Positions 50,945-59,980 of a DNA stretch of 64,000 nucleotides are shown one piece after another (position 1 is the first letter of the stretch; every line of letters begins with the position of its first letter). Below the pieces are notes generated by a model, which was not told where the DNA came from, made no database searches, and was given only the letters and a program-made list of their open reading frames with translations. A program made the position numbers and the translations under genes. The stretch covers positions 62,001-126,000 of the forward strand of contig CAVRGL010000009.1 of assembly GCA_963720735.1 (NCBI GenBank), in the 5' to 3' direction. The DNA comes from JBBRHQ01 sp963720735. Its GTDB lineage: Bacteria > Actinomycetota > Thermoleophilia > Solirubrobacterales > 70-9.

Positions 50945-52725
50945 CGGTTTACGAACTCCATCAGCTTGCCCTTGAAGGATTGCCTCGCGATCCGCGCTGC
51001 GTGCGGGTCGCCCTTGAGCAGCGCCTGCGCCATCGAGGTCGCCTGGTCCATCTCTATGTGGGGCGGCAGCGGCGGCACCTCGGGGTCGGTTATCGCCTCC
51101 AGCAGCACCGGGCGGTCGGCGCCGAGCGCCTCGTCCCATGCCCCGCCAACCTCGTCCGGCGAATCGACCCGGATCCCTCGCAGGCCGAGCAGCTCCGCAT
51201 AGCGTGCGTACTCGAATCCGGGCAGGTTCTGGGAAACCTTGAGCTTGGGATCGCCGACCAGGACGCGCTGCTCCCAGGTCACCTGGTTGAGGTCGCGGTT
51301 GTTGAGCACGACCACGACCAGCTGCTTGTTCTCCCAGCTCTCATAACGGTTGGCGATGTCGATCAGCGCATTGATGCCGATCATCTGCATCGCCCCGTCA
51401 CCGAGGGCCGCGATCACCGGGCGGTCGGGGTGCACGCACTTGGCGGCGAACGCGTAGGGCACGCCAGGCCCCATCGTCGCCAGCGTTCCCGAGAGAACCG
51501 CCCGCATGCCCTCGCGCAGCCTCAGATGGCGCGCCCACCAGTTCGTCGCAGAGCCGGAGTCGGCGGTGAGGATGACCCGGTCGGGCAGGCGCTCGCTGAG
51601 CTCGTGGAACACCCGCTGCGGGTTGAGCGGGTCCGCGTCCTGCATCGACCGGTCGGAGAGGATCTCCCACCAGCGCTCGACCTCAGACTCGATCTCCTCG
51701 CGCCAGGCCCGGTCCTCCTTGCGTTCGAGCTGCGGGATCAGCTCCCGGAGCGTGTCACGCGAGTCGCCGACCAGGTTCACCTCCATCGGGTAGCGAATCC
51801 CGACGAGGCGGGCGTCGAGGTCGATCTGCACGCCACGCGCCTGACCGGGCTCGGGAAGCCATTCCGAGTACGGGAAGCTCGAGCCGACCATCAGGAAGGT
51901 GTCACAGCCCGACATCATCTCGTCGCTCGGCTTCGAGCCGAGCAGCCCGATCGGACCGGTGACGTAGGGAAGGTCATCTGGCAGGACGTCGCGGCCGTTC
52001 AGAGCCTTGGCGACGCCGGCGCCGAGCAGCTCGGCGACATGCTCCACTTCCTCGGCGGCCCCGCGAGCGCCCTGGCCCACCAGGATCGCCACCTTCTCCC
52101 CAGCGTTCAGGACCTCGGCCGCGCGGCGCACCTCGGAATCCCGCGGCACGACCCTCGACGGTGTGAGCCGGGCCGCCGAGGAGAAGACCGAGCCGTGCTT
52201 CATGGGCGGGTCCGAGTAGTCGGCCTCCTGGACGTCCTCGGGGATGATCACGCAGGTGACCGAGCGAGTGGCCTGGGCAATGCGGACCGCACGGTCGATC
52301 AGGTGGCGGGCCTGGGGCGGTGACATGCAGACCTGCACGAACTCCGACGCTACGTCCTTGAACAGTGTGTTCAGATCCACCTCTTGCTGGTAGTTGGAGC
52401 CGAGAGAGGTGGTCTTCTGCTGACCGATGATCGCAACCACCGGCTGGTGGTCGAGCTTCGCGTCGTAGAGCCCGTTCAGCAGGTGAATCGCTCCCGGGCC
52501 GGAGGTCGCCATGCAGACCCCGACCTCACCGCTGAGCTTGGCGTGTGCGCACGCCGCGAACGCCGCTATCTCCTCGTGGCGGGTCTGGATGAATTCGATC
52601 TCGTCCCCGTGCTCGTGGAAGGCGCCGAGGAGGCCGTTGATCCCGTCCCCCGGGTAGCCATAGATCTTCTCCACTCCGTGCTCGCGGAGGCGGCGGAGGA
52701 CAAACTCTCCTACGGTCTCTGACAT
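50941..52725 (-). CDS. Thiamine-diphosphate-dependent enzyme, pyruvate oxidase-like
   Basis: 594 aa. ThDP glutamate in FIQTRHEEIAAFAACAHAKL, central FAD/nucleotide-binding-like domain, ThDP-Mg motif AALGDGAMQMIGIN with NNRDLNQVTWE. It looks most like PoxB/pyruvate oxidases, with acetolactate synthase-type enzymes as the alternative. GAGGAG precedes ATG 52725. First gene of a coupled chain (TPP enzyme, enolase-type enzyme, hydroxyacid dehydrogenase, zinc ribbon, GH15), suggesting a route from sugar acids or lactate to acetyl products. Confidence 0.88.
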   Translation of the reverse strand: MSETVGEFVLRRLREHGVEKIYGYPGDGINGLLGAFHEHGDEIEFIQTRHEEIAAFAACAHAKLSGEVGVCMATSGPGAIHLLNGLYDAKLDHQPVVAIIGQQKTTSLGSNYQQEVDLNTLFKDVASEFVQVCMSPPQARHLIDRAVRIAQATRSVTCVIIPEDVQEADYSDPPMKHGSVFSSAARLTPSRVVPRDSEVRRAAEVLNAGEKVAILVGQGARGAAEEVEHVAELLGAGVAKALNGRDVLPDDLPYVTGPIGLLGSKPSDEMMSGCDTFLMVGSSFPYSEWLPEPGQARGVQIDLDARLVGIRYPMEVNLVGDSRDTLRELIPQLERKEDRAWREEIESEVERWWEILSDRSMQDADPLNPQRVFHELSERLPDRVILTADSGSATNWWARHLRLREGMRAVLSGTLATMGPGVPYAFAAKCVHPDRPVIAALGDGAMQMIGINALIDIANRYESWENKQLVVVVLNNRDLNQVTWEQRVLVGDPKLKVSQNLPGFEYARYAELLGLRGIRVDSPDEVGGAWDEALGADRPVLLEAITDPEVPPLPPHIEMDQATSMAQALLKGDPHAARIARQSFKGKLMEFVNR

Positions 52726-52894
52726 CGGCGGCTCCTCGTTCTTGTCTTCACTGGGAAAAGGCGGGCTGGCTCCGATCATCGAGCGAATCCGTCGTCCGGC
52801 TTGTGCTTACCCGGGGGTCATCCTTTGAACCACGGGCGTCATCTGGCGAACGGGTGGGCGGGGTCCGCGGGCTGGGCGGGTAGGCATTGGAGAG

Positions 52895-53223
52895 ATGGAG
52901 CTCCAGGAGGAGGTGCATGGGCTACGCGCCAGCCTGCGCCAGACGGTCGCCGAGGCGCAAGCTTCCCGCAGACGGTGCTCCTGGTCGCGGGGGCGACCCT
53001 CGCCTTCTTCTGCGTCCAGGGAATTGCCCACGGCTCGCTCCGTCCCCACGTCGGATCCGGCGAGCCTGTGCTGCCGGTCGTCTTGGCAATCGGCTCGAGC
53101 TGGGCAATCCTGCAGGTCGTCGGTACGAGCGTCGGCTGGCTGATCATCGGCTTTCTCTCGACCAGCGTTTACCCGTTCGCCTTGGCGGCTCAGCTGAGGA
53201 TTGCGGCGAGGCCTCAGGCCTAG
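52895..53223 (+). CDS. Small membrane protein with coiled N-terminus, one frame break
   Basis: About 109 aa after correction. MELQEEVHGLRASLRQTVAE in the first frame; then, after a one-base shift near 52957, ASFPQTVLLVAGATLAFFCV and GTSVGWLIIGFLSTSVYPF, i.e. two or three membrane helices. The shift is unconfirmed; without it a shorter protein from GTG 52974 is possible. Unknown function; next to a Crp-type regulator. Confidence 0.5.
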
Positions 53224-53265
53224 GTATTTCGACGCCTTCCGTACCGGTCGGGTCTAAGCTCGTCC

Positions 53266-53997
53266 GTGATGGCGAGTGTTCAGCTTCAGCTCCGCAGGGA
53301 GTCGCTACTCCGCCTCGACCCCGACCTTGGCGCCGAGCTCGATGAGGCCAAGCGGCTGCTTGCGGAGCGGGCGGTAGAAGTGCAGGTGCTGCCTCTCGAA
53401 CGCGGCGACTGGGCCCCGCCCAGGCGAGCCCCCGAGCTGGGCCACCTCGGCTACCTGATCATCAGCGGCGTCATGCTCCGGGAGCTCTACGTCGCTGCCC
53501 ACAGGAGTCTCGAGGTGCTGAACAGCGGAGACCTGGTCATTCCCTGGCAGGAGGATGCGGCCTCGTTCGTCGAGGCGCGATGGACCGTTCTGGAGCGGGC
53601 CCGGGTCGCCGTTCTCGACCGAGCGGCGGCCGAGCGGCTGGGCCGTTTTCCGGGGCTCGTCAGCGTCGTCACGCGCCGGGTGATGTACCGCTCCAGGGCG
53701 CTCGCGGTATACGCCGCCGTCGCGGGGATGACCGGGCTGGAGGACCGGGTCCTGGTTCTCCTCTGGCAGCTCGCCGAGCGCTGGGGCGTCCGCACCGAGG
53801 AGGGTGTGCGAATGCCGCTGCGGCTGACCAACCGGATGCTGGCCGATCTGGTGGGAGCCCGGCGGCCCTCGGTGTCGGTGACCCTGAGCCGGCTCAGCGA
53901 TCAGGGCCGTGTGAAGCGAGATCCATCCGGTGGCTGGCTGCTCTTAGGAGATGCCCCGAGCCCCCGCGAGCCCCCGTCCGTCCGTCCGGGCGAGTGA
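53266..53997 (+). CDS. Crp/Fnr-family transcription regulator
   Basis: 243 aa. N-terminal cyclic-nucleotide-binding-type beta roll (ELGHLGYLIISGVMLRELYV), long dimer helix, C-terminal winged helix (RLTNRMLADLVGARRPSVSV, TLSRLSDQGRVKRD). The canonical cAMP pocket Arg-Ser/Thr pair is not obvious and there is no Fnr cysteine cluster, so the signal is unknown. TAAGCT (53255-53260) is five bases before GTG 53266; ATG 53269 is the alternative start. It may regulate the adjacent respiratory operon. Confidence 0.85.
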   Translation: MMASVQLQLRRESLLRLDPDLGAELDEAKRLLAERAVEVQVLPLERGDWAPPRRAPELGHLGYLIISGVMLRELYVAAHRSLEVLNSGDLVIPWQEDAASFVEARWTVLERARVAVLDRAAAERLGRFPGLVSVVTRRVMYRSRALAVYAAVAGMTGLEDRVLVLLWQLAERWGVRTEEGVRMPLRLTNRMLADLVGARRPSVSVTLSRLSDQGRVKRDPSGGWLLLGDAPSPREPPSVRPGE

Positions 53998-54004
53998 AGC
54001 GACC

Positions 54005-55066
54005 TCACAAAAGAAAGTCAAGCCGCTTTCCCGCGCCCCGACCCGCCGGACGGGCCAGCGCGCCCAGTCCGCCGATAGCTCCGGCTGCGAGCGCCGTGGC
54101 GATCAGGCCCCTGTGCTTGGTGGCTTTCAGCTGCAGTGAGCGCCCCTTTGCCTCATCGTCGAAGGGGCCATGGGCCCCGCGATCCTCGTCGATTGCTTCG
54201 AAGAGATAGTCGCGACGGCTGGATGAAAGGCTCTCGTCGGTCTGCTGCCCCTTGACGTTCGTTCTCGAGAGGTAGAAGTCGGCAAGCTTGGGCGCGAGCC
54301 TGTTCCCGATGATGGTCGCGACCGTGGAGCCGCCGACCCAGATCTCGCGCCGCTTTCGACCGGACGCCCAGACGATCGCCTTCGCCGGAATCTCGGGCTG
54401 GTAGACGGGGGCAACGGGCCGGGGGGTGTTGGGAAGGCCGCGCACCCGCACCCAGGTGAACTGCGGTGTGTTGAGGCCGGGCAGATGAACCATGGTCAGG
54501 ACGATCTTGGAGCGCTCGTTCATCAGTTCGCATCGCAGCGAGTCGGTGAACCCGCGGAGAGCGAACTTGGCGCCGCAGTACGCGGCCTGTAGGGGGATCG
54601 CCCGGTAGGCGAGCGCCGAGCCGACCTGGAGGATCGTGCCCCTGTTGCGAGACCGCATCCGCTTCAGTGCGGCCATCGTCCCGTACGCGGCTCCGAGGTA
54701 GGTGACCTCGGTGGCGCGCCGGAGCTCCGCAGGCTCGATGTCCCAGACGCGAGCGAAGATCGAGGCCATCGCGTCGTTGACCCAGGTGTCGATCGGGCCC
54801 AGTTCGGCCTCGACCCGGGAGGCGGCGCTATCCACGCCCTCCGCATCGGCAACGTCTACCCCGACTGCGAGCGCCCGACCGCCGGCCCTCTCGACCTCGA
54901 GAGCGGCGGCGTCGAGACCTCGACTGGGGCGCGCAAACAGCGCCACGTGGGCTCCATGGCGCCCGAACTCGACCGCCGTCGCGCGCCCCACGCCCGCCGA
55001 TGCCCCGGTGACAACCACCACCTTCCCTTTGAGCCGAGATTGCGGGTTCTTGGCGGCCAGCCTCAC
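54005..55066 (-). CDS. Short-chain dehydrogenase with C-terminal extension
   Basis: 353 aa. Classical SDR core: VVVVTGASAGVGRATAVEFG, DTWVNDAMASIFA, LQVGSALAYRAIPLQAAYCG followed by AKFAL (Ser and YxxxK intact). Residues 250-350 are an extension with a hydrophobic segment (LIATALAAGAIGGLGALARP), suggesting membrane association. GTG 55066 follows TATCGG by seven bases. Substrate unknown. Confidence 0.85.
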   Translation of the reverse strand: MRLAAKNPQSRLKGKVVVVTGASAGVGRATAVEFGRHGAHVALFARPSRGLDAAALEVERAGGRALAVGVDVADAEGVDSAASRVEAELGPIDTWVNDAMASIFARVWDIEPAELRRATEVTYLGAAYGTMAALKRMRSRNRGTILQVGSALAYRAIPLQAAYCGAKFALRGFTDSLRCELMNERSKIVLTMVHLPGLNTPQFTWVRVRGLPNTPRPVAPVYQPEIPAKAIVWASGRKRREIWVGGSTVATIIGNRLAPKLADFYLSRTNVKGQQTDESLSSSRRDYLFEAIDEDRGAHGPFDDEAKGRSLQLKATKHRGLIATALAAGAIGGLGALARPAGRGAGKRLDFLL

Positions 55067-55211
55067 GGCGGAGCCGATACCCGCCCGCAAAGTCGCAAAA
55101 CAGTCTGCGGTTGCCCCGGGAGGATCTGCGTCAGCATCCTGACGGCCCGGCAGTCCCCGTTCTTCGGGAAGCTGCAGGACGCCCGCGATGACCGTTTGAC
55201 TCCGCGGCCCA

Positions 55212-56276
55212 GTGGGTATCGCTGCGGCGGTATGCGAGAGCCACCGATCGCATCGGGGGGCGGAGGGCATCAGGCCTGAGCGAAGAATGCTCGGCGCCGC
55301 CCTCGCGCTGGCGGTGGCACCGGCATTGACCGGATGCGGCAGGCAATCGCCGCTCTCTCCCCATAGCCCTGCGTCGCAAGACATCGCCGATCTGTGGTGG
55401 TGGATGCTCGGGGCGGCGGCGATCGTCTTCCTCGGAGCCCTGGCGCTGCTCGCGATCGGATGGTTTCGCCGCGACCGGCGGGGGCTGCCGGTCATCGGCG
55501 AGAGCGAGCGTGCAAACACCCGGCTGGTGCTGGCCTTCGGGATGGTCCTCCCGGCCGTGGTCCTGATCGTCCTCTTCGCGGTCTCCAACCTCTACGTGAT
55601 CCACGACACCGAGGCCCCAGACCCGAAGTCCACGGCGCTGACGATCTCCGTGATCGGGCACCAGTGGTTCTGGGAGGTCCGCTATCCGGGGACCCGGGCG
55701 GTGACCGCCAACGAGGTCTACATCCCCGCCGGCGCCCGCGTCAACGTGATCGCCCGCAGCGCTGACGTCATCCACTCCTTCTGGGTGCCGGAGCTGAACC
55801 GCAAGATCGACATGATCCCGGGGCACTCCAACCGGGTTCTCCTCTACGCCGATCGCCCCGGTGTCTACCGTGGCCAGTGCGCCGAGTTTTGCGGGCTCCA
55901 GCACGCCAACATGGCGATGGCCGTCCACGCACAACCCTGGCCGCAGTTCCGTCGCTGGCTCAGGAACATGGCTAGGCCGGCGGCGGCTCCGAGCGATCCG
56001 CTGCGGCGCCGCGGCGAGCAGGTCTTCCTCTCCAGCACCTGCGCCGGCTGTCACACGATCCGCGGCACCCCCGCCGCCGGGGAGGTGGGCCCGGACCTCA
56101 CCCATCTGGCGACCCGCGGCACCCTGGCCGCCCTGACCATCCCCAACAATCGCCGCGAGCTGGCGGCATGGATCCGCGACCCCCAGCACATCAAGCCCGG
56201 CAACAAGATGCCCGGGCTGAACCTCAACCACCGCGACCTCCGTGCGCTGGTCGCCTACCTCAGCGGGCTGCGCTGA
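55212..56276 (+). CDS. coxB: Cytochrome c oxidase subunit II with fused cytochrome c (caa3 type)
   Basis: 354 aa. Lipoprotein-like signal (LGAALALAVAPALTGCG), two membrane helices, then the CuA domain: HQWFWEVRYPG, DVIHSFWVPELNRK, CAEFCGLQHANMAM with all ligands. A C-terminal haem domain (CAGCHTI, PGNKMPGL) makes it caa3-like. ATG 55287 is an alternative start that places the signal peptide at the very N-terminus. First gene of the oxidase operon; coxA follows after two bases. Confidence 0.9.
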   Translation: MGIAAAVCESHRSHRGAEGIRPERRMLGAALALAVAPALTGCGRQSPLSPHSPASQDIADLWWWMLGAAAIVFLGALALLAIGWFRRDRRGLPVIGESERANTRLVLAFGMVLPAVVLIVLFAVSNLYVIHDTEAPDPKSTALTISVIGHQWFWEVRYPGTRAVTANEVYIPAGARVNVIARSADVIHSFWVPELNRKIDMIPGHSNRVLLYADRPGVYRGQCAEFCGLQHANMAMAVHAQPWPQFRRWLRNMARPAAAPSDPLRRRGEQVFLSSTCAGCHTIRGTPAAGEVGPDLTHLATRGTLAALTIPNNRRELAAWIRDPQHIKPGNKMPGLNLNHRDLRALVAYLSGLR

Positions 56277-56278
56277 GT

Positions 56279-58183
56279 ATGGCCGTCTCGGTCCCGCCCG
56301 CGGCGCGCTCCCGGATCGACCGGCTGGAGCGGATCTGGCGCGAGCCGACGGGCCTGCTCGGGTGGCTGACAACCACCGATCACAAGCGGATCGGGATCCT
56401 CTACTTCTTCACCGCGCTGGGGTTCTTCGCCGCCGGTGGAGTCGAGGCGCTGCTGATCCGCACCCAGCTGATCGCCCCCGAGCAGACTCTCCTCGGCCCC
56501 GCCAGCTTCAACCAGGTGATGACCATGCACGGGGTGACGATGATCTTCTTCTTCGTCATCCCGATGTCGATCGGGGCCTTCGGGAACTACCTGGTGCCGC
56601 TGATGATCGGCGCCCGGGACATGGCCTTCCCGCGGCTAAACGCCCTCTCCTACTGGATCTATCTGTGCTCGGGGCTGTTCATCTACGTCGGCCTGTTTTC
56701 CGGCAACGGCCCCAGCGCGGGCTGGTTCAACTACGTGCCGCTGGCTTCGAAGGCATACAGCCCCGGGCCCGGTATCGACTACTACGCCCTGGGCCTGATC
56801 TTCACGGGGATCTCCACCACCGCGGCGGCGATCAACTTCATCGTCACCATCTTCAAGCTGCGGGCGCCGGGGATGTCCATCAACCGGATGCCGCTCTTCT
56901 GCTTCGCCTTCCTCGCGGTCTCCTTCGCGCTGGTCTTCGCCCTGCCCCCGCTCAACTGCGCCCTGCTGCTGCTCGAGCTCGACCGGCTGCTCGGCTTCCA
57001 CTTCTATGACGTCGCCCGCGGCGGCGACACGATCCTCTGGCAGAACCTCTTCTGGATCTTCGGCCACCCGGAGGTCTACATCATCATTCTCCCGGCCTTC
57101 GGGATCGCGACATCGATCATCCCAACCTTCGTGCGGCGCCGGATGGTCGCCTTCCCGCTCGTCGCCCTGGCAGAGATCCTCGTCGCCTTCATCGGCTTCG
57201 GCGTCTGGGCCCATCACATGTTCGCCGTCGGCCTCTCGACCGTGACCACCGTCTACTTCGCCGCCGCCAGCCTGATCATCGTCATACCGAGCGGAATCCA
57301 GCTGTTCGCCTGGATCACCACGATCGTCACCGGCAAGCCACGCTTCCAGACGCCGCTGCTCTGGATCATCGGCTTCATCGTCCTCTTCATCCTCGGCGGC
57401 CTCTCGGGAATCACCTTCGCGGCGATCCCCTTCGACCAGCAGCTCACCGACACCTACTACGTGGTCGCCCACTTCCACTACGTTATCTTCGGCGCAGCGG
57501 TCTTCCCCCTGATCGGCGGGATGTTCTACTGGTTCCCGAAGGTCACCGGCCGCATGTACCACGAGGGCTGGGGAAAGACGAGCTTCTGGACGACCTTCGC
57601 CGGGATGAACCTGACCTTCTTCCCGATGCACATCGTCGGCCTGCTCGGAATGCCGCGCCGCCAGTACACCTACCACGGCGGCCTCGGCTGGAGCGGGCTC
57701 AACCTGATCGAGTCGCTGGGCGCCTACCTGCTCACCGCCGGGCTGCTGATGGTCGCCGCAAACCTCCTGGTCAGCATCTTCCGCGGCGCGCCGTCGGGTG
57801 ACGATCCCTGGGAGGGCGACACCTTGGAATGGGCGACGACCTCGCCGCCGCCCGCATACAACTACGCGGTCATCCCCACGGTCACCAGTCCCTATCCGAT
57901 GTGGGACAGGCAGGACCGGGAGCGCGATGCACGCAACCTCGCGCGAGGCGAGAAGGTGCTGGAGCGGGGCCACGAGACGCCGGCCACCACCGCCGTCGAC
58001 GCCGATTGGGACGAGATTCTCGAGATGCCCTCGAGCTCGCCCTGGCCCCCGGTCCTCGCGCTGATGCTGACGGGGGTGTTCGCCTTCATCCTGATGAAGC
58101 TCTGGATTGTCTCGGCCGCCTTCGGTCTCGGAGTCTTTGCGGTGCTCGTCGCCTGGCACGGAAGGGAGCCCCAGGAGGCATGA
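56279..58183 (+). CDS. coxA: Cytochrome c oxidase subunit I with C-terminal subunit-IV-like extension
   Basis: 634 aa. 12 helices with all haem/Cu ligands: TMHGVTMIFFF, FGHPEVYIIIL (CuB His, cross-linked Tyr, D-channel Glu), VWAHHMFAVG, YYVVAHFHYV. Asp of the D-channel is in IGARDMAFPRLNALSYW. At the K-channel position the usual PTGIK reads IPSGIQLFAW, i.e. Gln replaces Lys. After residue 530 a 100-residue tail with two helices (FAFILMKLWIVSAAFGLGVF) resembles a fused subunit IV. Coupled to coxC by ATGA. Confidence 0.95.
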   Translation: MAVSVPPAARSRIDRLERIWREPTGLLGWLTTTDHKRIGILYFFTALGFFAAGGVEALLIRTQLIAPEQTLLGPASFNQVMTMHGVTMIFFFVIPMSIGAFGNYLVPLMIGARDMAFPRLNALSYWIYLCSGLFIYVGLFSGNGPSAGWFNYVPLASKAYSPGPGIDYYALGLIFTGISTTAAAINFIVTIFKLRAPGMSINRMPLFCFAFLAVSFALVFALPPLNCALLLLELDRLLGFHFYDVARGGDTILWQNLFWIFGHPEVYIIILPAFGIATSIIPTFVRRRMVAFPLVALAEILVAFIGFGVWAHHMFAVGLSTVTTVYFAAASLIIVIPSGIQLFAWITTIVTGKPRFQTPLLWIIGFIVLFILGGLSGITFAAIPFDQQLTDTYYVVAHFHYVIFGAAVFPLIGGMFYWFPKVTGRMYHEGWGKTSFWTTFAGMNLTFFPMHIVGLLGMPRRQYTYHGGLGWSGLNLIESLGAYLLTAGLLMVAANLLVSIFRGAPSGDDPWEGDTLEWATTSPPPAYNYAVIPTVTSPYPMWDRQDRERDARNLARGEKVLERGHETPATTAVDADWDEILEMPSSSPWPPVLALMLTGVFAFILMKLWIVSAAFGLGVFAVLVAWHGREPQEA

Positions 58184-58803
58184 GCGAGCCGGTTCCGCGC
58201 AGCATGGACGCCACCGAGGCCCCCGCCGCGGCCCGGGTGGAGCGGGCGCGGGCGGCGATGCCGAGTGGCTGGTGGGGGATTGCGCTGCTGATCGCCACCG
58301 AGGTGGCGCTGTTCGGCTCGCTGATCGCCACATACTTCTATCTCCGCTTCCAGGCAACCGTCTGGCCGCCGCCTGGGATCCCCAAGCCTTCGGTTGTCCT
58401 TCCCCTGTTTCTCACCGGGGTCCTGGTGGCGAGCTGTCTGCCGATGCTGACTTCGGTGCGGGCCGCGGTTGCCGGCAGGGCGCGCGCCGCCTGGTGGCTG
58501 CTCGCCGGCGCGACCGTCCTCCAGGGGATCTTTTTGGGGCTTCAGGTCCACATCTTCGTCGATGACTTCAACAGGTTCAGCCCGACGGATGACGCCTACG
58601 GCTCGATCTACTTCACCCTGCTCGGCGTCCACGGCGCGCACGTTGGCGTCGGCCTGCTGCTCGACTCCTGGCTGCTCGCCAAATTGCTGGGCGGCCTCAC
58701 CAACTACCGATTGATTGCCCTGCGGGTGACGACGCTCTATTGGTGTTTCGTCAGCCTGCTCGCCGTCTTCGTCGTCCTCACCCAGCTCTATCCCTCGCTG
58801 TGA
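58180..58803 (+). CDS. coxC: Cytochrome c oxidase subunit III
   Basis: 207 aa, five or six membrane helices: WWGIALLIATEVALFGSLIA, LLGVHGAHVGVGLLLDSWLL, LYWCFVSLLAVFVVLTQLYP. Matches subunit III, with the shortened N-terminus usual in bacteria. Overlaps coxA (ATGA) and the next gene (GTGA). Confidence 0.9.
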   Translation: MSEPVPRSMDATEAPAAARVERARAAMPSGWWGIALLIATEVALFGSLIATYFYLRFQATVWPPPGIPKPSVVLPLFLTGVLVASCLPMLTSVRAAVAGRARAAWWLLAGATVLQGIFLGLQVHIFVDDFNRFSPTDDAYGSIYFTLLGVHGAHVGVGLLLDSWLLAKLLGGLTNYRLIALRVTTLYWCFVSLLAVFVVLTQLYPSL

Positions 58804-59183
58804 CGGTTCGGGCCCCCACATCCCCCGCTTCACCCCTGCTCTGGTTCGGCGTGCTCGGAGCTCCGCTCGCCTGGGGTCTCCAGTTCGGGATCGGCTACTG
58901 GATCACGCAGGGACGTTGCAGCCCCGGCGATGAATGGGGATCGGGCCCCGACCTCTGGACGCTGGTCCTCACCATCCTCGCCGCCGCGGCGGCGATCGCC
59001 GCCGCGGCCACCGCGGTGGCGCTGTTCCGGGCGACGGCCGCGGCCGAGGCCGAGGGTGCCCCGCCGGCGGGGCGCACCCACTTCCTGGCGATCGTCGGGA
59101 TGGCGATCGCGCCGCTGTTCCTGGCGATCATCGTGATGAACGGCGTCGGCGTCCTGGTCCTCTCCAGCTGCAGCCAGTCCTGA
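58800..59183 (+). CDS. Membrane protein of the oxidase operon
   Basis: 127 aa with three or four helices: PLAWGLQFGIGYWITQGRC, LWTLVLTILAAAAAIAAAAT, LAIVGMAIAPLFLAIIVMNG. Two cysteines face the periphery. Likely a small accessory or assembly subunit of the oxidase. GTG 58800 overlaps the coxC stop. Confidence 0.75.
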   Translation: MTVRAPTSPASPLLWFGVLGAPLAWGLQFGIGYWITQGRCSPGDEWGSGPDLWTLVLTILAAAAAIAAAATAVALFRATAAAEAEGAPPAGRTHFLAIVGMAIAPLFLAIIVMNGVGVLVLSSCSQS

Positions 59184-59980
59184 TGCGACGCGCCAGGCGG
59201 AAAGTCCTGCTCGTCGTGGCCCTCGGGGCGATGGGGCTGGCCGCCCTGGCCAGCGCCCAGCCTCCGAGCGGTGTCGTCCATCCGGAGAACGAGGCCGGGA
59301 AGTCGCCGCTCGAGCTGGGATCGGAGCTCTACGCATCCAACTGCGCGAGCTGCCATGGGATCGGCGGAAGCGGGGTAAGCCCTTCGCAACCGGTCGCCGG
59401 CCCGGGCGACACGAGGGGGTTCGGTCCCTCGCTGCGCGGGGTCGGCCCCGCCGCCCCCGACTTCTACCTGCGCACCGGGCGCATGCCGCTCTCCTCACCG
59501 GGGGAGCCGCCCGAGCGTGGTCGTCCGGCCTTCAACGAGCGCGAGATCAGGGCGCTGATCGCCTACGTTTCCTCCTTCGGCAAGGGCATGCCGATACCCC
59601 ACCCGCACCCGAGCGACCACCTCGCGCAGGGCCTGGAGGGGTTCACCGAGCATTGCGCCGGGTGCCACCAGGTGGTGGGGGAGGGGGGTTACGTGACCGA
59701 TGCCCGGGTCCCGGTCCTCCAGCACGCGACGCCGCGGGAGATCGCCGAGGCGGTGCGGATCGGGCCCTACCTGATGCCCCGCTTCTCGCGCAAGGCGATC
59801 GGCGATCCCGAGCTCGACGACATCATCGCCTACGTCGAGGCCAGCAAGCAGCCGAATGACCGCGGCGGGCTCGGGATCGGCCACATCGGGCCCGTCCCGG
59901 AGGGAATCGTCGCCTGGCTGGTCGCCGGTTTCGCCCTGGTCGCCATCTGCGCCGTGATAGGGAGGCGAATCGCCCAATGA
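59183..59980 (+). CDS. qcrC: Di-haem cytochrome c subunit of the bc complex
   Basis: 265 aa. Signal/anchor at the N-terminus, two cytochrome c domains (CASCHGIGG near 53 and CAGCHQVVG near 158, with axial Met in TGRMPLSS and YLMPRFS), and a C-terminal membrane helix (GIVAWLVAGFALVAICAVIG). This is the actinobacterial QcrC plan that replaces cytochrome c1 and soluble cytochrome c. ATG overlaps the preceding stop (TGATG). Confidence 0.93.
   Translation: MRRARRKVLLVVALGAMGLAALASAQPPSGVVHPENEAGKSPLELGSELYASNCASCHGIGGSGVSPSQPVAGPGDTRGFGPSLRGVGPAAPDFYLRTGRMPLSSPGEPPERGRPAFNEREIRALIAYVSSFGKGMPIPHPHPSDHLAQGLEGFTEHCAGCHQVVGEGGYVTDARVPVLQHATPREIAEAVRIGPYLMPRFSRKAIGDPELDDIIAYVEASKQPNDRGGLGIGHIGPVPEGIVAWLVAGFALVAICAVIGRRIAQ

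Noticed and set aside
55067..55588. N-terminal extension of the SDR frame to 527 residues
   Set aside because: Reads antisense through the signal peptide and helices of coxB; the SDR fold starts just after GTG 55066.
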